47,424 bases of DNA from Caulobacter sp. Root655 (GTDB taxonomy: Bacteria; Pseudomonadota; Alphaproteobacteria; Caulobacterales; Caulobacteraceae). The number at the start of each line of letters is the position of its first letter. Position 1 is the stretch's first letter. Under the pieces are notes generated by a model. That model made no database searches, was not told the origin of the DNA, and saw only the letters and a program-made list of their open reading frames with translations. The stretch spans positions 1 through 47,424 of the forward strand of contig NZ_LMHC01000009.1 of NCBI RefSeq assembly GCF_001427665.1, written 5' to 3'. Below are positions 8,314-16,871 of this stretch, one piece after another. The position numbers and the translations under genes were made by a program.

Positions 8314-9366
8314 TCACAGCCCCAGCCGTCGCGCCTTGCCGGCGATCTGCAGGGCCAGCCGCTCAGAGATCAGCTGGTCGGGCGAGCCTGAGGTCTTGCA
8401 GGCCTTGTCGGCGGCCAACACCTCGGCCTGCACCAGCAGCAGCTGATCCAGGGTCCAGGCGCGGGCCTGGCGCAGGAATTCGCGCTCGCTCTTCCAGAAC
8501 ACGCCCGAAGCCTTGGCGGCCGCCGCCAGGTCGACGCCGTTCTTGTGCAGGGTCAGGGTGCGGCGCAGGCGGCCCAGATGATAGCCCATGGCCCGCACGG
8601 CGGCCGGTCCGCCTTCACCCTCGGCCGCGGCGCGCCTCAGGCCGGCCTGGGCGGGGCCCAGACGGCCGCCGAACGCGTCGACGGCGGCGTCGCCCAGCGA
8701 AGCCTCGGGCTCTACGCCCAGGAAGTCGGTCAGGTCGGCCGGGGTGGCGCTGACGCCGCTGCCTGGGCCCAGGAACAGGGCCAGGCGCTCGATCTCGGCG
8801 CGGGCCACGCCGCGCTCCTTGGGCAGGCGCGAGACGAACAGGTCCAGCGCCTCGCCGTTCAGGCTGACCTTGTCCTTGGCCAGGGTTTCGCGGGTCAGGC
8901 GGGCCAGGTCGCCGGCCTCGTCTTCGTAGCAGGGGATCACGGCGGCGCCGGCGGCCTTCTCGCCGGCCTTGCGCAGGGCCGAGTTGCGATCCAGGGCCCC
9001 GGCCTCGACCAGGAACAGCGCCTCGGGGTTCAGCTGGCCCTCGACATGGCGGACCAGGGCTTCGGCGGCCTGCTTGTCGGGTCCGGCCTTCTCGCCGGTC
9101 AGGCGCAGGCGCACCAGCCGTCGGCCGCCCATCATCGACAGGGCCGAGAGTTCGTCCTCCAGCTTGCCGGCCTGGGCGTCGAGGTCGCTTTCGGTCAGCT
9201 GGGCGGTGTCGAAGGGGTCGTCGGGCCGCTCGAACAGCCGCTTGGCCAGCTGGTCGGCGCGATCACGCACCACCCCGCGATCGCGGCCGTAGATGACCAC
9301 GGCGCGGATCTCCGGCGTGGGGTCCTTCAGGAAGCGTTCGACGTCCTGGCGTTTCGACAGGATCAT
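8314..9366 (-). CDS. holA: DNA polymerase III delta subunit HolA
   Basis: HolA (350 aa) is the clamp-loader delta subunit that opens the beta sliding clamp. The N-terminus MILSKRQDVERFLKDP leads into an ATPase-like fold lacking a canonical P-loop, as usual for delta, with VVIYGRDRGVVRDRADQLAK and later LSALSMMGGRRLVRLRLTGE. A helical C-terminal collar domain ends KARRLGL. Length and segments fit the family. It lies 69 bases downstream of lptE, the pairing found in many proteobacteria, probably in one minus-strand unit with lptE and leuS. Confidence 0.93.
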   Translation of the reverse strand: MILSKRQDVERFLKDPTPEIRAVVIYGRDRGVVRDRADQLAKRLFERPDDPFDTAQLTESDLDAQAGKLEDELSALSMMGGRRLVRLRLTGEKAGPDKQAAEALVRHVEGQLNPEALFLVEAGALDRNSALRKAGEKAAGAAVIPCYEDEAGDLARLTRETLAKDKVSLNGEALDLFVSRLPKERGVARAEIERLALFLGPGSGVSATPADLTDFLGVEPEASLGDAAVDAFGGRLGPAQAGLRRAAAEGEGGPAAVRAMGYHLGRLRRTLTLHKNGVDLAAAAKASGVFWKSEREFLRQARAWTLDQLLLVQAEVLAADKACKTSGSPDQLISERLALQIAGKARRLGL

Positions 9367-9435
9367 GGCCAGCGTACTCGAGCGAAATGGATGTCGGTTC
9401 GCGTGAAGAGCGCGCGCGAGAACAGGGTCGGGTCT

Positions 9436-9945
9436 CTAGGGGGCCTTGCCCGCGAGCCAGGCGGCGAGGTCCAGCTGGATCTTGCGGGCGACCTCGGCCG
9501 CCGCGCGCTCCTGGCTGTCCTGCTGGGCCGCGATGGAGGCGTAGGGCTGGTCGGCGGAGTCGTAGGTGACCGCGGCGGCGGCGGAACCGGCCCGCACGGC
9601 CTGCCCGGTCTTGGTGTCGAGTAGGCGCCAGTCGGCGGTGAGGTTCAGCTCGTAGCGGTTGGCGACGTTGTCGACCCGAACGCCCCGGGCGTAGCGCTGT
9701 TCCTTGACGGTGTAGACCAGCCGATGGGACGGCAGGACATTGACGTCGCGCGCCAGGGCGTCCTCCAGCTTCTCGCGCAACAGATAGCCGGCACGGCCTT
9801 CGGGGGCGACCACTTCGATGGCGCCGAGGCCCTTGGTGACCGACTGGGGCCCGTAGAGGGGGGTGAAGCCGCAGGCCGAGAGGAGCAGGGCGAAGCCGGC
9901 GATCAGGGCCGTGGGAAACAGTCTGGGGAGCATTGCGCGCTTCAT
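9436..9945 (-). CDS. lptE: LPS-assembly lipoprotein LptE
   Basis: LptE (169 aa) is the outer-membrane lipoprotein that plugs the LptD barrel and delivers lipopolysaccharide to the cell surface. A basic start, a hydrophobic stretch and the lipobox LLSAC near residues 21-25 mark a lipoprotein signal, followed by GFTPLYGPQ, which is characteristic of LptE. The start ATG at 9945 lies three bases beyond the leuS stop codon, so the leuS-lptE-holA order suggests an operon. The primary sequence is poorly conserved in this family; the call rests on lipobox, GFxPLYG motif, length and neighbours. Confidence 0.92.
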   Translation of the reverse strand: MKRAMLPRLFPTALIAGFALLLSACGFTPLYGPQSVTKGLGAIEVVAPEGRAGYLLREKLEDALARDVNVLPSHRLVYTVKEQRYARGVRVDNVANRYELNLTADWRLLDTKTGQAVRAGSAAAAVTYDSADQPYASIAAQQDSQERAAAEVARKIQLDLAAWLAGKAP

Positions 9946-9948
9946 GGA

Positions 9949-12549
9949 TCAGCCGGCCACGATGTTGACGATACGGTCTTTCACCACGATCACCTTGCGA
10001 ACGGTCAGGCCCTCAAGGTGGGCCAGGACGGCGCGATCCGCCAGAGCGATTTTCTCGACCTCGGCCTCGGCCGTGCCGGCCTTGACCTTGATCTCGCCGC
10101 GACGCTTGCCGTTGATCTGGATCGGCAGCACGCGCTCATCGTCGGCCGCCAGCATCGGGTCGGCCTTGGGCCAGGGCGCGTCGACGACCATGCCGCTCTT
10201 GCCCAGGCTGGCCCAGGCTTCCTCGGCCAGGTGGGGCGTGAAGGGTGAGATCAGGCGGGCCAGGATTTCCAGCGCCTCGGCGCGGGCGGCCAGGACGCCC
10301 TTGGAGGCGCCGCTTCCATCAGCCAGGGCGGCCGGCGCGGCCTTCAGCATGTTGAGGAATTCGTACAGGCGCGCCACGCCGCTGTTGAATCGGAAGCCCT
10401 CGATGGAGTCGGTCACGAAGCCGATCAGCCGGTGGGCGCCCTTGCGCAGGGCCAGGGCCGTGGCGTCGGTCTCATCATGGGCGAAGTCGCCGGCCGGCTG
10501 GCCGTCGAACTCGTTCCACACCCGGTGGGTGAAGCGCCAGGAGCCCTCGACGCCGCTGTTGGTCCACTGCACGTCGCGCTCGGGCGGGCTGTCGGACATC
10601 ACGAACAGGCGCGCGGCGTCGACGCCGTAGGCCTCGAAGATGTCCTCGGGGGCGACGACGTTCTTCTTGGATTTCGACATCTTCTCGATGTCGCCGATGG
10701 TGATCGGCTCGCCGGTCGCGGCATGGGTCGCGGAGCGCTCGGCGCCTTCGACGGTGATGCGGATGTCGGACGGTTCGACCCACTCGCCGGCCGCGTTCTT
10801 GTAGGCCTCGTGGGTGACCATGCCCTGGGTGAACAGGCCGGCGAACGGCTCCTCGACCGACAGCAGGCCCTCGTCCTTCAGGGCGCGGGTGATGAAGCGG
10901 GCATAGAGCAGGTGCAGCACCGCGTGCTCGACGCCGCCGATATACTGGTCGACCGCCATCCAGTGGTCGGCCGCGTCCTTGCTGATCGGCTCGGCGGCGG
11001 TCGGGTCGGTGAAGCGGGCGAAATACCACGAGCTGTCGACGAAAGTGTCCAGCGTGTCGGTCTCGCGCTCGGCCTTGCCGCCGCAGGCCGGACAGGTGGT
11101 GTGGCGCCAGGTCGGATGGCGCAGCAACGGGTTGCCCGGCTTGTCGAAGCTGACGTCGTCGGGCAGCACCACCGGCAGCTGGTCCTCGGGCACACCGACG
11201 GGGCCGCAGGCTTCGCAGTGGATGACCGGGATCGGGCAACCCCAATACCGCTGGCGCGATACGCCCCAGTCGCGCAGGCGATAGACCGTGGCGCCCTGGC
11301 CCTGGTCCATGGCTTCGATGCGGTTCACGGCTTCGGTCTTGGCGGCCTCGATATCCAGGCCGTCCAGGAACTCTGAATTGAAGATCGCGCCGGGGCCGAC
11401 ATAGGCTTCCTTGCCGATCTCGAACGTCACGGGGTCCTCGCCGGGTGGCAGCACCACCGGCAGGACGGGCAGGGCGTACTTGCGGGCGAAGTCCAGGTCG
11501 CGCTGGTCGTGGGCCGGGCAGGCGAAGATCGCGCCCGTGCCGTAGTCCATCAGGATGAAGTTGGCGATCCACACCGGCAGGGTGATCGACGCGTCCAGCG
11601 GGTGGACGACGCGCAGGCCAGTGTCGCGGCCCAGCTTTTCGGCCCCCTCGATGTCGGCCTCCGAGGTGCCGCCCTTGCGGCATTCGGCGACGAAGGCGGC
11701 CACGGCGGGGTCGGCCGCGGCCAACTGCTCGGCCAGCGGATGCTCGGGGGCGATGCCAACGAAGCTGGCGCCGAACAGGGTGTCGGGGCGGGTGGTGTAG
11801 ACTTCCAGGCCGTCCTCATGGCCGGCCGGGGCCTTTTCGGCGAACTTGAAGGTGAAGCGCAGGCCCTTGGAGCGGCCGATCCAGTTCTCCTGCATGATCC
11901 GGACCTTCTCGGGCCAGCGATCCAGGGTCTTGAGGCCGTCGATCAGGGCGTCGGCATAGTCGGTGATGCGCAGGAACCACTGGGTCAGCTTGCGCTTCTC
12001 GACCGTCGCGCCCGAGCGCCAGCCCTTGCCGTCGATCACCTGTTCGTTGGCCAGGACGGTCATGTCGACCGGGTCCCAGTTGACCGAGGCTTCCTTGCGA
12101 TAGACCAGGCCGCGCTTCAGCAGACGCAGGAACCAGGCCTGCTGCTGGCCGTAATATTCCGGATCGCAGGTGGCGAACTCGCGCGACCAGTCGACCGACA
12201 GGCCCAGGGCCTTCAGCTGCTCGCGCATGGCGGCGATGTTGTCGTAGGTCCAGCCCTTGGGATGGACGCCGCGCTCCATGGCGGCGTTCTCGGCCGGCAT
12301 GCCGAAGGCGTCCCAGCCCATCGGGTGCAGCACGTTGAAGCCCTGGGCGCGCTTGTAGCGGGCCACGACGTCGCCCATGGCGTAGTTGCGCACATGGCCC
12401 ATGTGGATGCGCCCCGACGGATAGGGGAACATCTCGAGCACGTAGTACTTCGGACGGCCGTCGGGGGTGATCGGCGTCAGGAAGGTGTTGGCGGTCGCCC
12501 AGGCGGCGCGCCACTTCGGCTCGGTGTCTTTGGGATTGTAGCGGGCCAT
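9949..12549 (-). CDS. leuS: Leucyl-tRNA synthetase
   Basis: A full-length (866 aa) class Ia synthetase that charges tRNA-Leu. The HIGH-type motif appears in [15 protein letters not shown] near residue 45, and KMSKSKKN lies late in the protein. Between them is the editing (CP1) domain, and a CEACGP/CPACGG zinc-type segment is visible. The N-terminus [17 protein letters not shown] is normal for the family. It appears to be first in a minus-strand unit leading into lptE and holA. No leader peptide or attenuator was recognised upstream. Confidence 0.97.
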   Translation of the reverse strand: MARYNPKDTEPKWRAAWATANTFLTPITPDGRPKYYVLEMFPYPSGRIHMGHVRNYAMGDVVARYKRAQGFNVLHPMGWDAFGMPAENAAMERGVHPKGWTYDNIAAMREQLKALGLSVDWSREFATCDPEYYGQQQAWFLRLLKRGLVYRKEASVNWDPVDMTVLANEQVIDGKGWRSGATVEKRKLTQWFLRITDYADALIDGLKTLDRWPEKVRIMQENWIGRSKGLRFTFKFAEKAPAGHEDGLEVYTTRPDTLFGASFVGIAPEHPLAEQLAAADPAVAAFVAECRKGGTSEADIEGAEKLGRDTGLRVVHPLDASITLPVWIANFILMDYGTGAIFACPAHDQRDLDFARKYALPVLPVVLPPGEDPVTFEIGKEAYVGPGAIFNSEFLDGLDIEAAKTEAVNRIEAMDQGQGATVYRLRDWGVSRQRYWGCPIPVIHCEACGPVGVPEDQLPVVLPDDVSFDKPGNPLLRHPTWRHTTCPACGGKAERETDTLDTFVDSSWYFARFTDPTAAEPISKDAADHWMAVDQYIGGVEHAVLHLLYARFITRALKDEGLLSVEEPFAGLFTQGMVTHEAYKNAAGEWVEPSDIRITVEGAERSATHAATGEPITIGDIEKMSKSKKNVVAPEDIFEAYGVDAARLFVMSDSPPERDVQWTNSGVEGSWRFTHRVWNEFDGQPAGDFAHDETDATALALRKGAHRLIGFVTDSIEGFRFNSGVARLYEFLNMLKAAPAALADGSGASKGVLAARAEALEILARLISPFTPHLAEEAWASLGKSGMVVDAPWPKADPMLAADDERVLPIQINGKRRGEIKVKAGTAEAEVEKIALADRAVLAHLEGLTVRKVIVVKDRIVNIVAG

Positions 12550-12648
12550 GAAACCAGACTGTTCGTGCGGGGGATCACGCCTTTGGAGCGCGTTCCGCGG
12601 AAGTCTTAAGCGGTTTCGCGGCCTCGGCGCGCTTCTAAAAGTGCGAAC

Positions 12649-12679
12649 GGGAGCTTTTGTCGCCAGGACAAAAGCTCCC
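12649..12679. terminator. Strong hairpin downstream of the DUF3576 gene
   Basis: GGGAGCTTTTGTC (12649-12661) pairs perfectly with GACAAAAGCTCCC (12667-12679) around loop GCCAG, a 13-bp stem. It lies about 20 bases past the stop of the minus-strand DUF3576 gene and before leuS. On the minus strand a TTTT occurs some eight bases after the stem, so this is a plausible terminator separating the two genes. Confidence 0.6.
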
Positions 12680-12700
12680 GCGAAGAACTCGGCCGAAAGC

Positions 12701-13210
12701 CTAGTTCTTGATGTTGGAGAGTCGCAGCTGACGGGCGCGGGTCAGGATGGCGTTCTCGATGTCGGTCGCCGTCTGATCGGTGGCGGCCGTGTCGGTCCAG
12801 CTACCGGCGGCGTCCTTGATCTGCTTGAAGATCGTGACGTTCAGGCCGTCGGCCCGCAGGCGGGTGTCGAGGATGTAGACGGTCGCCTTGAAGCGCTCGT
12901 CCGGCTTCTCGGGATTGGTGTACCAGTCGGTGACGATCACGCCGCCGTAGGGGTCGGCCGAGGCCAGCGGCATGAAGGCCAGGGTGTCGAGGCTGGCGCG
13001 CCACAGGAAGCCGTTGACGCCGATCGAGCCGCTGGACGGCGCGGCCTGCTTGCCGCGGCCGAACTTGAACGGGTTGAAACCCGGCTCGTCGCTTTGGGTG
13101 CTGAAGGTTTTGGGAGGACTGCTGCTGCAAGCAGAAGCGCCCACCAGGACCGACAGCGTCAGAACGCCAGCGGCGACGCCGCGCAACACCGACCCACGCT
13201 CAAACGCCAT
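12701..13210 (-). CDS. DUF3576 domain-containing lipoprotein
   Basis: A 169-residue exported lipoprotein. The start chosen at 13210 ([15 protein letters not shown]) gives a basic N-terminus, a hydrophobic core and the lipobox GASAC near residue 27. A longer in-frame extension to 13375 is Arg-rich and unlikely to be translated. The mature part contains [34 protein letters not shown], typical of the alphaproteobacterial DUF3576 family. Function is unknown; an outer-membrane or periplasmic envelope role is inferred from the signal only. A Caulobacter-type promoter lies at 13277-13303. Confidence 0.85.
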   Translation of the reverse strand: MAFERGSVLRGVAAGVLTLSVLVGASACSSSPPKTFSTQSDEPGFNPFKFGRGKQAAPSSGSIGVNGFLWRASLDTLAFMPLASADPYGGVIVTDWYTNPEKPDERFKATVYILDTRLRADGLNVTIFKQIKDAAGSWTDTAATDQTATDIENAILTRARQLRLSNIKN

Positions 13211-13276
13211 AGTACCTCGCTCCAAATGTATCGCCGGCGCGTCGCGCGACCTGGCGCGCCCCCGCAGCCGGAAGCG

Positions 13277-13303
13277 GTCTATAGCATGGTCGCGCTGCGT
13301 CAA
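13277..13303 (-). promoter_or_regulatory. Housekeeping-type promoter for the DUF3576 lipoprotein
   Basis: On the minus strand, TTGACGC is followed after 11 bases by GCTATAGAC. This agrees well with the Caulobacter housekeeping promoter pattern (TTGACGS, 10-14 bases, GCTANAWC): the -35 is perfect and the -10 matches in most positions. It would place the start of transcription about 60 bases upstream of the ATG at 13210. Confidence 0.6.
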
Positions 13304-13429
13304 AACAGGAATCGCGTGGCAGGACCGCCACAGGCGCCGCTTGAATCGCTCCCTGCGACGCTTAGCCCGACTCAAGTGCGGTTGACCGCGCTGTACTCAG
13401 GCCTTTAATCGATTTTCAGGGAGCCCGCT

Positions 13430-13456
13430 CCTATATGTAGGTTGGCCTATATTAGG
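13430..13456. promoter_or_regulatory. Paired CCTA/TAGG inverted repeats upstream of ntrZ
   Basis: CCTATATGTAGG (13430-13441) and CCTATATTAGG (13446-13456) are two similar inverted repeats 16 bases apart, ending about 28 bases before the ntrZ ATG. A similar CCTATATAGG lies upstream of timA near 17497-17506. They could be -10 elements, operator sites or both. An alternative promoter, TTGACC at 13382 with TTAATC 17 bases later, lies upstream. Confidence 0.35.
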
Positions 13457-13484
13457 TTCGGGTTGGGGATTGGGTTCAGTAGCG

Positions 13485-13901
13485 ATGTTCGCGGCACGGT
13501 ATTTCATGGCAGGGGCTACGGCGTTGATCCTCTTGGGATCGACCTCGATGGCCTATGCCCAGAGCAAGACGCGTACGGGCGCCGCCGATTTCACCGTGAA
13601 GAACGATTTCAGCAATCCCGCCCAGATGATGCCGTTCAACCCGCAGCAAGGCCCGAAGAAGTCCCTGCAGTGGGACAACAAGAAGGGCAAGTGGGGCCTC
13701 AAGCTCGACCTTGACCAGCCGGCCAACCGCGAACTCGAAGGACGGGACGTCCAGGCCGGGGCCTATTACAGCGTCACCCCGTCGATCCGGGTCGGCGGCG
13801 CCGTGGCGCTGGGCGACAACAACCCCGCCCTGGCCGCCCGCAAGAACGAGATCCAGGAGCCCGCGCCGCGGGTGAAGCTGGAAACCGCGTTCAAGTTCTA
13901 G
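13485..13901 (+). CDS. ntrZ: NtrZ-family periplasmic regulatory protein
   Basis: A 138-residue exported protein. The ATG at 13485 gives a clean signal peptide, MFAARYFMAGATALILLGS, with a likely cleavage after AYAQ; a TTG at 13470 would add five residues. The mature part contains DFSNPAQMMPFNP and LQWDNKKGKWGLKLDLDQP, which I recognise as NtrZ. In Caulobacter crescentus NtrZ is periplasmic and acts on the sensor kinase NtrY, restraining its kinase output. The position in the leuS-cenR stretch fits the C. crescentus order as I recall it. The ntrY/ntrX genes are not in this window. Confidence 0.82.
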   Translation: MFAARYFMAGATALILLGSTSMAYAQSKTRTGAADFTVKNDFSNPAQMMPFNPQQGPKKSLQWDNKKGKWGLKLDLDQPANRELEGRDVQAGAYYSVTPSIRVGGAVALGDNNPALAARKNEIQEPAPRVKLETAFKF

Positions 13902-13911
13902 GCGTCCAAGT

Positions 13912-14514
13912 CTAGGCGTGGAGCGCCTCCACAGCCGCGATCCCGACAATTCCGCTGTCCAGCAGTTGCTCGACCGTGTCCGCTCGCACGCCGCCCAGGG
14001 CGTAGACCGGCGTTTCGACCGCTCCGATGATCCTCTTGAGGCCATCCAAGCCCAGTGGCGTCCCCGCCGAGGGGCTGGCGCTGGGAAAGACCGGTGAAAC
14101 CACCAGCGCGTCGGCGCCCGCCGCCCGGCCCGCCCTGGCGGCGCCGTCGTCATGAGCGGCCACGGTGATCAGCCATTGCGGATGACGGGCCCGGATCGCG
14201 GGCAGGTCCGCCGAGAGCCGTTGCGGCAGATGCAGACCATCGGCCTCGACGGCCACCGCCAGGGCTTCGTCCGCCCCGACCAGCAGCAGCAGGCCGCGTC
14301 GCCGGGTGATGTCCCGCAATCCACGGCCCCGGGCTTCGGCGTCCGGCGCGCCGAACGCTCGGAACACCACGGCCGCACCCGGCGGCAGGCGCTCGGCGAC
14401 GCCTTCGGGGTCGGGGGTCCGGTCCGGGTCTGTGAAGAACAGCAGATTGGGCAGGGGTTTTCCGCGCACCAGCCATGGGCGAAGGCGCGCTGCCGTTCTA
14501 GACAGGGCGTCCAT
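13912..14514 (-). CDS. ThiE/TenI-like TIM-barrel protein (thiamine phosphate synthase family)
   Basis: About 200 residues of the thiamine-monophosphate-synthase/TenI superfamily. The typical segments are ADGLHLPQRL, GADALVVSPVFPSASPSAGTPLG and YALGGV. Canonical ThiE has HLGQxD at the first motif; here it reads HLPQRL, so the diphosphate/Mg site may be altered and true ThiE activity is doubtful. ATG at 14514 (MDALSRTAARLRPW) is preferred; an upstream ATG at 14556 would overlap the divergent yggS start codon itself. The gene is annotated only at family level. Confidence 0.75.
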   Translation of the reverse strand: MDALSRTAARLRPWLVRGKPLPNLLFFTDPDRTPDPEGVAERLPPGAAVVFRAFGAPDAEARGRGLRDITRRRGLLLLVGADEALAVAVEADGLHLPQRLSADLPAIRARHPQWLITVAAHDDGAARAGRAAGADALVVSPVFPSASPSAGTPLGLDGLKRIIGAVETPVYALGGVRADTVEQLLDSGIVGIAAVEALHA

Positions 14515-14554
14515 CTCGTCGATCGCGCCCCCGGCGCCCACGCCTGAAGAATCC

Positions 14555-15199
14555 ATGTCCGACGTCTACGCCTCCATCCAGTCCCGTATCCGGGCCGCCG
14601 CCGTCGCATCCGGGCGTCCGGCCGACGCCGTCACCCTGGTTGCGGTGTCCAAGCTGCAGCCCTGGGACCATATCGCTCCCATTCTGGCCGCCGGCCAGCG
14701 GGTGTTCGGCGAAAATCGCGTCCAGGAGGCCATGGGTCGCTGGAGCGAGCGCCGTGCGCAGGTCGAGCTGCGACTGATCGGGCCGTTGCAGAGCAACAAG
14801 GCGCGCGAGGCGGTGGCGTTCTTCGACGTCATCGAGAGCCTGGACCGCGAGAAGCTGGCCCACGTCCTGGCCGGGGAGGCTCAGGCCCAGGGCAGGACGC
14901 CGCGGCTGTTCGTCCAGGTCAACACCGGCGAGGAGCCGCAGAAGGCCGGGGTGGTCCCGGGCCAGGCCGACGCCTTCATCGCCCTGTGCCGGGGCCTGGA
15001 CCTGCCCGTGGAGGGCCTGATGTGCATTCCGCCGGCCCAGGGCGACCCCGCGCCGCATTTCCGCCTGCTGGGCCAGATCGCGGCCCGCAACGGCCTGGCC
15101 AGGCTGTCGATGGGCATGAGCGACGATTTCGAGACCGCCATCGCCTGCGGCGCGACCTCGGTGCGGGTGGGCTCGGCGCTGTTCGGAAGCCGGGGCTAG
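14555..15199 (+). CDS. YggS family PLP-binding protein
   Basis: A 214-residue single-domain alanine-racemase-like barrel, the PLPBP/YggS family, which binds pyridoxal phosphate and influences vitamin B6 and amino-acid balance without a known catalytic reaction. The PLP lysine lies in VAVSKLQP, and FGENRVQEA and GPLQSNKAR are family signatures; SMGMSDDFETAI is near the C-terminus. Start at ATG 14555 (MSDVYASIQSRI). The stop codon overlaps that of the convergent L,D-transpeptidase gene by four bases. Confidence 0.95.
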   Translation: MSDVYASIQSRIRAAAVASGRPADAVTLVAVSKLQPWDHIAPILAAGQRVFGENRVQEAMGRWSERRAQVELRLIGPLQSNKAREAVAFFDVIESLDREKLAHVLAGEAQAQGRTPRLFVQVNTGEEPQKAGVVPGQADAFIALCRGLDLPVEGLMCIPPAQGDPAPHFRLLGQIAARNGLARLSMGMSDDFETAIACGATSVRVGSALFGSRG

Positions 15200-15702
15200 G
15201 CGACGATCTCGACCGCGTCCCCCGGCCTGGCCACCGCCAGCAGAGCCTCGACATCGTCCCGCGCCAGGGCCACGCAGCCCTCGGTGCCGGGATAACCGTC
15301 CCGCGCCAGGTGCAGGAAGATCGCCGAGCCCAGGCCGGCGACGGGCGGGTCGTCATTGTGGCCCAGCACCACCACCAGGTCGTAGACAGGGTCGTCGCGC
15401 CACAGCCGCTCGGCGCTGGCCGGGTAGGGCAGCTTGACCGGCCGGTTATAGGCGGGGTCGCCCGGAGCGTCGCACCAGCCGTCGTCGGCCGCGATCGGCC
15501 TGGCGGGCAGGCTGGTGGCGGGGCCGTCCGGATAGATGTCGGGCCGGTAGAGCACGTGGCGGATGGGCCAGAGGCCTAGCGGGCTCTTGTTGTCGCCCTC
15601 GCGCTTGTCGGCGGCGGCGATGACTCCGGCCTTGCCCAGCGCGCAGCGCGCCAGCCGCTCGTCCCACTCGATCTGGCCTTTGGCGTGGGCGCGAAAGATC
15701 AT
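15196..15702 (-). CDS. L,D-transpeptidase (YkuD) family protein
   Basis: A 168-residue YkuD-fold protein; the family cross-links peptidoglycan or attaches proteins to it through a Cys nucleophile. The active-site region reads HLARDGYPGTEGCVAL near residues 135-150, with Cys in the TEGC motif, and an upstream VVVLGHND carries the other conserved His. No signal peptide is visible from MIFRAHAKGQIEW, which is common for this subgroup but leaves its route to the periplasm unclear. The gene reads divergently from cenR across a 63-base spacer. Confidence 0.85.
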   Translation of the reverse strand: MIFRAHAKGQIEWDERLARCALGKAGVIAAADKREGDNKSPLGLWPIRHVLYRPDIYPDGPATSLPARPIAADDGWCDAPGDPAYNRPVKLPYPASAERLWRDDPVYDLVVVLGHNDDPPVAGLGSAIFLHLARDGYPGTEGCVALARDDVEALLAVARPGDAVEIVA

Positions 15703-15765
15703 CGGCGCGGTGTTCTCTCAAAGCGCGCTTGGCGCCGGGGGCCGCAGCGGTGCATGTTCCGCCTT

Positions 15766-16452
15766 ATGGCGCAACGCAAAACCCTACTGCTGGTCGATGA
15801 CGACGAGGATCTGCGCGGCGCGCTCGCCGAACAGCTCGCCCTCCACGAGGAGTTCGCGGTCGCCGAGGCTCCCACGGCCGGCGAGGGCGTGCGGATGGCC
15901 CGGGAGATCAAGCCGGACTTGGTCCTGCTGGACGTCGACCTGCCCGACATGGACGGCCGCGAGGCCTGCCGGTTGATGCGCAAGAACGGCGTCACCGCCC
16001 CGGTGATCATGCTGACGGCGGCGGCCAGCGACAGCGACACCATCCTGGGCCTGGAATCCGGGGCCAACGACTATGTCACCAAGCCCTTCCGCTTCGGGGT
16101 GCTGCTGGCCCGCATCCGCGCCCAGCTGCGCAGCTACGAGGCGTCCGAGGACGCCCTGTTCCGCATCGGCCCCTACGAGTTCAGGCCGTCGGCCAAGCTG
16201 CTGATCGACGAGAAGCAGAAGAAGGTCCGGCTGACCGAGAAGGAAACCAACATCCTCAAATACCTCTACCGCGCCGGCTCCAAGCCGGTGTCGCGCGAGG
16301 AGCTGCTGACCGAGGTCTGGGGCTACAACGCCGGGGTGACGACCCACACGCTCGAGACCCACGTCTATCGCCTGCGCCAGAAGATCGAGCCCGATCCGGC
16401 GATGGCCCGGATCCTGATCACCGAGATGGGCGGATATCGGCTGCAGCCTTAA
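15766..16452 (+). CDS. cenR: OmpR-type response regulator CenR
   Basis: A 228-residue two-domain regulator. The receiver domain has VDDDED near the N-terminus, the phosphoacceptor Asp in LVLLDVDLPDMDG, and KPFRFGVL with the conserved Lys. A winged-helix DNA-binding domain follows, with ETNILKYLYRAGSKPVSREELLTEVWGYN and THTLETHVYRLRQKIE. In Caulobacter crescentus CenR is essential and controls the cell envelope with the kinase CenK. The call rests on sequence resemblance and chromosomal setting near ntrZ and secB. ATG at 15766 (MAQRKTLLLVDDD) is the natural start. The stop codon overlaps that of the convergent orphan gene. Confidence 0.85.
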   Translation: MAQRKTLLLVDDDEDLRGALAEQLALHEEFAVAEAPTAGEGVRMAREIKPDLVLLDVDLPDMDGREACRLMRKNGVTAPVIMLTAAASDSDTILGLESGANDYVTKPFRFGVLLARIRAQLRSYEASEDALFRIGPYEFRPSAKLLIDEKQKKVRLTEKETNILKYLYRAGSKPVSREELLTEVWGYNAGVTTHTLETHVYRLRQKIEPDPAMARILITEMGGYRLQP

Positions 16453-16784
16453 GTATTTGGCGCGTCGTTCTCCCATTCGGCGCGTTCCGGCAGCCAGCAA
16501 TCGTCGCCGGTGAGATTGGAGCGCATCCACTTGTCGAAGATGTTGAACGAAATCTCGGATGGCGAGAATCTCGAAGCGCCTTTAGCGCTAGCCTCTCTTT
16601 CGAGACCCCAGAGCGCTTGATGGAACGACCACATCGCGATCTGTCGCCAGTCATCGTCGACGGAGTATGAATCCTCGTTCGCCTGATAAATTCGGTTCAG
16701 GGTGTTCCGTGCGTCAAAAGTGAAAATCGTCTGCGGCCAGAGCGCCTTGGTGCTTTCGAATAAAGCTGTCTTGTCGATAGCCAT
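16449..16784 (-). CDS. Hypothetical protein, atypical low-GC orphan
   Basis: A 111-residue acidic, Trp-rich protein (MAIDKTALFESTKALWPQ..., ending WENDAPNT) that I do not recognise. No signal peptide, membrane segment or catalytic motif is apparent. Its DNA is visibly lower in GC and uses A/T-ending codons that the neighbours avoid, suggesting recent acquisition. It is tail-to-tail with cenR, the two stop codons sharing TTAA at 16449-16452. It starts just beyond the secB terminator, leaving little room for a promoter. A small acidic protein like this could be an immunity or antitoxin-type protein, but nothing in the sequence proves it. Confidence 0.65.
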   Translation of the reverse strand: MAIDKTALFESTKALWPQTIFTFDARNTLNRIYQANEDSYSVDDDWRQIAMWSFHQALWGLEREASAKGASRFSPSEISFNIFDKWMRSNLTGDDCWLPERAEWENDAPNT

Positions 16785-16812
16785 GAAGTCTAGCTTTTCA
16801 TCGGGCAGTTAA

Positions 16813-16853
16813 AGAAAAGGCCCCGATCGCAGCACGATCGAGGCCTTTTTGTT
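16813..16853. terminator. Bidirectional intrinsic terminator downstream of secB
   Basis: GGCC-C-CGATCG (16819-16829) pairs with CGATCG-A-GGCC (16835-16845), a stem with one mismatch and loop CAGCA. It is flanked by TTTTT on the plus strand and TTTTCTTT on the minus strand. It lies 20 bases after the secB stop codon and is the best canonical terminator in the window. Confidence 0.85.
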
Positions 16854-16871
16854 TCAGCCTTCTGGGTGTGA

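Noticed and set aside
12550..12648. Leader peptide or T-box control of leuS
   Set aside because: No Leu-codon-rich frame or T-box-like structure is visible upstream of the leuS start.
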